From Thermohalobaculum sp964576075 (GTDB taxonomy: Bacteria; Pseudomonadota; Alphaproteobacteria; Rhodobacterales; Rhodobacteraceae), in assembly GCA_964576075.1 (NCBI GenBank), contig CAZNTX010000081.1, positions 1-16,975 on the forward strand: a stretch of DNA of 16,975 bases, read 5' to 3'. A program made the translations under genes and the position numbers. How positions within the stretch are numbered: the stretch's first letter is position 1; each line of letters opens with the position of its first letter. The notes under the pieces are model-generated. The model made no database searches. It saw only the letters and a program-made list of their open reading frames with translations, and was not told where the DNA came from. This document shows, piece by piece, positions 13,589 to 16,975 of this stretch.

Positions 13589-14836
13589 ATGAGCTTCGAC
13601 ACCCAGGTCGAATTTTCCCAGCCCACGCGGCAGATCTTCCTGATGCTCCTGGTCCTGATCGCCGTCAGCACCGGGGCGACGGTGCTGGCCGCGCAGATCC
13701 AGACGGTGTTCCTCGCGAACCCCTATCTCAACGGCTTCATCTTCGGCGTGTTCGTGATCGGCGTGCTGGCGACCTTCTGGCAGGTCGGCCAGCTCATCGC
13801 GGCGACGAACTGGCTGCGCGACCTGCAGGCCGGGCTCAAGGGCCAGGAGATCGCCCGCCCGCCGCGGCTCGTCGCCTCCATGGCGCCGGTCTTGCGCGAG
13901 GGGCGGATGAAGAAGCGCCTCTCCGCCTCGACCACGCGCTCGATCCTCGATTCGATCGCCGTGCGCATCGACGAGGCGCGCGAGATCACCCGCTACATCG
14001 CCAATCTGCTGATCTTCCTCGGCCTGCTCGGCACCTTCTGGGGGCTGTCCAACACCGTTCCGGCGGTGGTCGACACCATCCGCAGCCTCGCCCCCGCGGA
14101 TGGGGATGCGAGCGATGTCGGCGTCTTCGAGCGGCTGATGGCGGGGCTCGAGGACCAGCTGGGCGGCATGGGGACCGCCTTCGCCTCCTCGCTCATGGGG
14201 CTCGCGGGCTCGCTGATCGTGGGGCTCCTGGAGCTTTTCGCGGGGCACGGGCAGAACCGCTTCTACCGCGAGCTCGAGGAATGGCTCGCGGGCTTCACCC
14301 GGCTCGGCCTCGTCTCGGAGGGCGAGGGGCCGGACGGCGCGCTGGTGGCGTTGCTCGAGCGGGTCGACGAGGGGCTCGAACGCACCTCGGACTTCGCCGC
14401 CCGCGCCGAGGGGGCCCGCGTCGAGGCCGAGAACCGCCTCGCCCAGGCGGCCGACGTCGTCGCCGCCATGGCCGGCCAGATCGACCACGAGCGCGCCATG
14501 GTCCAGGAGCTCTTCGCCGAGATGCGCGATGCCCGCGACCGCGCCGCGAGCCGCGACCACGCGATCCTGAACGCGCTGAAGCGCATCGAGCAGGCCTCCT
14601 CCCAGATCGGCAGCGGCCAGCAGGCGATCGCCCAGGCGCTCGACCGCGGCGGCCTGGGCGGCGGCGGGGGCGGCGGCGAGGCGGTGATGGCGCTCCACGC
14701 GGTGGAGAAGCAGCTCCGCCTCATGGCCGACGATCTCGCCGTCGGCCGCCACGAAACCACCGCCGCGCTCCGCTCCGAGCTGCGCGCCCTGATCAACCTC
14801 ATCGACACGCGCACCCGCGACAACAGCCCCGGCTGA
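13589..14836 (+). CDS. MotA/TolQ/ExbB-like proton channel protein with cytoplasmic helical tail
   Basis: A 415-residue inner membrane protein. Four hydrophobic segments at about 15-37, 48-70, 137-159 and 196-218 give the MotA/TolQ/ExbB layout. The third (LLIFLGLLGTFWGL) and fourth (GMGTAFASSLMGLAGSLIVG) carry the family's conserved channel-lining stretches. A cytoplasmic loop lies between helices 2 and 3. From about 250 to the end is a cytoplasmic helical tail rich in Ala, Glu and Arg, broken by a glycine run at 354-363. Family members use proton or sodium flow to drive motion of a partner; the partner is the next gene, 9 bases downstream. The start at 13589 has GGAGG at 13579-13583; the frame is open further upstream without a ribosome site. 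It is not flagellar MotA (no flagellar genes, different length); the exact role is unknown. Confidence 0.85.
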   Translation: MSFDTQVEFSQPTRQIFLMLLVLIAVSTGATVLAAQIQTVFLANPYLNGFIFGVFVIGVLATFWQVGQLIAATNWLRDLQAGLKGQEIARPPRLVASMAPVLREGRMKKRLSASTTRSILDSIAVRIDEAREITRYIANLLIFLGLLGTFWGLSNTVPAVVDTIRSLAPADGDASDVGVFERLMAGLEDQLGGMGTAFASSLMGLAGSLIVGLLELFAGHGQNRFYRELEEWLAGFTRLGLVSEGEGPDGALVALLERVDEGLERTSDFAARAEGARVEAENRLAQAADVVAAMAGQIDHERAMVQELFAEMRDARDRAASRDHAILNALKRIEQASSQIGSGQQAIAQALDRGGLGGGGGGGEAVMALHAVEKQLRLMADDLAVGRHETTAALRSELRALINLIDTRTRDNSPG

Positions 14837-14845
14837 GGAGACAGA

Positions 14846-16936
14846 ATGGCGCTCGCCCGCCGCAACACCGGCCGCCTCAACAGCACGATCTGGCCCGGCT
14901 TCGTCGACGGGCTGACGGCGCTCCTGCTGATCCTCTTCTTCGTGCTGTCGATCTTCATGATCGTCCAGTTCTCCCTGCGCGAGACGATCCTCGGCCAGGA
15001 CCAGCGGCTCGAGGAGCAGGAGGACGAGATCTCCCGCCAGATCCGCCAGATCGCCGCCCTTTCCGCGCAGATCGAGGGGCTGGCCGACGTGCTCTCCGGC
15101 GAGCGCCGCCGCGCCGAGCGGCTCGAGACGACGGCCGCGGGGCTGCGCGCGGCGCTCTCCGAGGAGGAGGCCGAGGCCGACCGCCTCGCCGCAGAGCTCG
15201 CCGCCGCCGCCGCCGCCCGCGACGCGGCGCTCGCCGAGGGCCGGGAGATCGAGGCGGAGCTCGCCCGCATGCGCGCCGAGGCCGAGGCGGCGGAGGACCG
15301 CGCCCTCGCCCTCGCCGCCGAGCGCGCCCGCCTCTCAGAGGAGCTCGGCGCGGCCGAGGCCGCCGGGGCGGAGAAGGACGACGCGCTCGCGGAGCTCGAG
15401 CGCCGCCGCGCGGCCCTCGCCGCCCGCCTCGCCGATCTCGCCGCCGACCGCGACCGCGCGGCCGAGACGGTGGAGAGCCTCGAGGCCGAGCGGCTGGCGC
15501 TCCGCGACGCCGTCGCCCGCCTCGAGGCGGGCCGCGCCGCGCAGGAGGCCGAGCTCGACCGCCTCGCCGACACCACGGACGCCCTCCGCGCCGAGGAAGC
15601 CCGGATCGACGCCGCCCGCGCCGCCGCCCTCTCCCTCATCGCCGAGCTCCGCGCCGAGGCGACCGGGCGGGGCGAGGTCCTCCGCGCCGCGGACGCAGCC
15701 CTCGCCGAGGCCGAGGCCGTGCGCGCCCGCCTCGCCGAGACCGCCGCGAGCGCCGTCGCGCTGCTCCGCAGCCTCGGCGCCGAGGCCGATCTCCCCGCCG
15801 CCCCCGCCGAGGCCGCCGCGCCCGCCGGCGCGCTCGAGGCGCTCCGCCGCCAGCGCCGCGAGGCCGAGGCCCTCAAGCTCGCCGCCCTCGACGCTGCGGA
15901 GGCCCGCGACGGCGCCCTCTCCGAGGAGGCGCGGGCCCGCCGGGCGCTGGCCGCCGAGCGCACCCTCGCCGTCGCCCGCATCGAGGCGCTCGAGGCCGAT
16001 CTCTCCGCCGAGCGCCGGGCCCGCCGCGAGGTCGCCGCCCTCAAGGCCGCGGCCGAGGCCGCGCTCGCCGACCGCGCGGAACAACTCTCGGAGGCCGAGG
16101 CCGCCCGCCTCGAACAGGCCGCCCGCATCGAGCGCCTGCGCCGCGAGCTCGCCGCCCGCTCCGGCGCCCTCGGCAGCGTGCGGCGGGAGGCGTCCGAGCA
16201 GGCGGAGGCCCTCGCCCTCGCCGAGGAGGAGCTCGCCGCCCTCGAAGCCAAGCTCGAGGAGACCCGCGCCGCCGAGGAGGCGGCCCGCCGCGCCGCCGAG
16301 ACCCGGACCGCCGAGCTCAAGCGCCTGCAGGACCAGGTGGCCGGCCTCGTCATCCAGGTCACCGGCCTGCAGGAGCTTCTCGACCAGGCCGAGGAGACCG
16401 AGGAGTTCAACCGCGCGCAGATCGCCCGCCTCGGCGCCGAGCTCGACGCGGCGCTCGCCGCCCGCGTCTCCGATCTCGAGCGCTTCCGCTCGGTCTTCTT
16501 CCAGCGCATGGAGCAGGTCCTCGGCGGGCGCGACGACATCAAGCGGGAGGGCGACCGCTTCGTCTTCCAGTCCGAGGTGCTCTTCGGCCTCGGCTCGGCC
16601 ACGCTCGGCCCCGCCGGCCGGCGCGAGCTCGCCAAGCTCGGCGAGGTCCTGCGCGACATCTCAGCAGCGGTGCCCACCGATCTCGACTGGGTGCTCCGCG
16701 TCGACGGCCACACGGACCCCCAGCCGATCGCCCCCGGCGGGCGCTATGCCGACAACTGGGAGCTCTCCCAGGCCCGCGCCCTCTCGGTCGTGCGCTATCT
16801 GATCGACGCGGAGAACGTGCCCCCGAACCGCCTCGCCGCCACCGGCTTCGGCGAGCATCGCCCGGTCGACACCGGCACGACGCCGGAGGCCTACGCCCGC
16901 AACCGCCGCATCGAGTTCAAATTCACCCAACGCTAA
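14846..16936 (+). CDS. MotB/OmpA-like protein with long coiled coil
   Basis: A 696-residue envelope protein. Residues 16-41 are one membrane helix preceded by WPGFVD; Asp21 sits where MotB, TolR and ExbD carry their proton-accepting aspartate. Residues 48-545 are predicted coiled coil, extremely rich in Ala, Glu, Arg and Leu, with a Pro/Ala hinge at about 317-328. Residues 575-696 are an OmpA/MotB peptidoglycan-binding domain (VDGHTD 619-624, NWELSQARA 637-645, RNRRIEF 685-691). Topology is therefore cytoplasmic N-terminus and periplasmic remainder. It begins 9 bases after the ExbB-like gene, with GAGGAGA at 14835-14841 as ribosome site. The pair resembles a stator: channel plus cell-wall anchor. 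MotB is typically about 300 residues, so the coiled coil is the main addition. Function is unknown; general annotation would be a peptidoglycan-binding OmpA-family protein. Confidence 0.88.
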   Translation: MALARRNTGRLNSTIWPGFVDGLTALLLILFFVLSIFMIVQFSLRETILGQDQRLEEQEDEISRQIRQIAALSAQIEGLADVLSGERRRAERLETTAAGLRAALSEEEAEADRLAAELAAAAAARDAALAEGREIEAELARMRAEAEAAEDRALALAAERARLSEELGAAEAAGAEKDDALAELERRRAALAARLADLAADRDRAAETVESLEAERLALRDAVARLEAGRAAQEAELDRLADTTDALRAEEARIDAARAAALSLIAELRAEATGRGEVLRAADAALAEAEAVRARLAETAASAVALLRSLGAEADLPAAPAEAAAPAGALEALRRQRREAEALKLAALDAAEARDGALSEEARARRALAAERTLAVARIEALEADLSAERRARREVAALKAAAEAALADRAEQLSEAEAARLEQAARIERLRRELAARSGALGSVRREASEQAEALALAEEELAALEAKLEETRAAEEAARRAAETRTAELKRLQDQVAGLVIQVTGLQELLDQAEETEEFNRAQIARLGAELDAALAARVSDLERFRSVFFQRMEQVLGGRDDIKREGDRFVFQSEVLFGLGSATLGPAGRRELAKLGEVLRDISAAVPTDLDWVLRVDGHTDPQPIAPGGRYADNWELSQARALSVVRYLIDAENVPPNRLAATGFGEHRPVDTGTTPEAYARNRRIEFKFTQR

Positions 16937-16968
16937 GCCAATTGGCGCCGCGGCGGCGGCGCGCCGCC
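16937..16968 (+). terminator. GC palindromes after the OmpA-like gene
   Basis: Directly after the stop lies the perfect palindrome GCCAATTGGC (16937-16946), followed by the perfect palindrome GGCGGCGCGCCGCC (16955-16968), which can form a 5-bp GC stem with a 4-base loop. The window ends 7 bases later, so a following T-run cannot be checked. A transcription end here is possible but unproven. Confidence 0.3.
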
Positions 16969-16975
16969 CGCCGCC

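Noticed and set aside
12366..13592. A 408-codon plus-strand frame opposite ald
   Set aside because: Antisense shadow of alanine dehydrogenase, whose catalytic residues are all in place on the minus strand.
14263..16713. An 816-codon minus-strand open frame rich in Ser, Arg and Ala
   Set aside because: It is the mirror of the coiled-coil codons on the plus strand (GAG/CTC, GCC); low complexity with no ribosome site or motif.
13589..16936. A Zorya anti-phage defence system
   Set aside because: Only the channel and anchor type proteins are present; no ZorC, ZorD or ZorE is visible, and the coiled coil is on the anchor rather than on the channel subunit. The pair is more likely a core envelope system.

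Overview
The window is very GC-rich and almost fully coding, with strong G/C bias at third codon positions and long antisense shadow ORFs. Gene content (soxBDAG, a DMGDH-like GcvT-family flavoprotein, efp and suhB close together, an ExbB/MotA-like plus OmpA/MotB-like pair) suggests an alphaproteobacterium. Rhodobacterales-type organisms are the best guess, but this is inferred from gene content and not from a marker gene.

Left part (1-9911): at the left edge a minus-strand gene, cut by the window, encodes a Gly/Tyr- then Arg/Gly-rich lipoprotein. Divergent from it is a plus-strand block for oxidative N-demethylation: a Rieske oxygenase alpha subunit resembling the glycine betaine/quaternary amine group, a coupled 92-residue helical protein, a gap holding phased GGACCG repeats, a dimethylglycine-dehydrogenase-like FAD/GcvT protein, and the four subunits of heterotetrameric sarcosine oxidase in the order soxB-soxD-soxA-soxG. 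Together these could carry betaine (or a related methylated amine) to dimethylglycine, sarcosine and glycine, handing the C1 units to tetrahydrofolate. No reductase partner for the Rieske protein and no glyA, folD or purU lie in the window. A striking 26-bp-arm inverted repeat sits between soxB and soxD.

Middle part (9912-13403): a small secreted six-cysteine protein, elongation factor P (lysine 34 present, clear promoter), an overlapping single-domain cupin, an inositol-monophosphatase-family protein (SuhB type), and convergent to it alanine dehydrogenase with only 3 bp between the two stop codons.

Right part (13404-16975): divergent from ald, a two-gene unit encodes a four-helix MotA/TolQ/ExbB-like channel protein with a cytoplasmic helical tail and a MotB-like partner. 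The partner has one membrane helix carrying the expected aspartate, about 500 residues of predicted coiled coil and a C-terminal OmpA-type peptidoglycan-binding domain. This looks like a proton-driven, stator-like envelope machine of unknown purpose and is the least understood system here. The window ends in GC palindromes just after it.

No tRNA, rRNA, CRISPR array, insertion sequence or phage gene was seen, and no gene-free stretch exceeds 300 bases.
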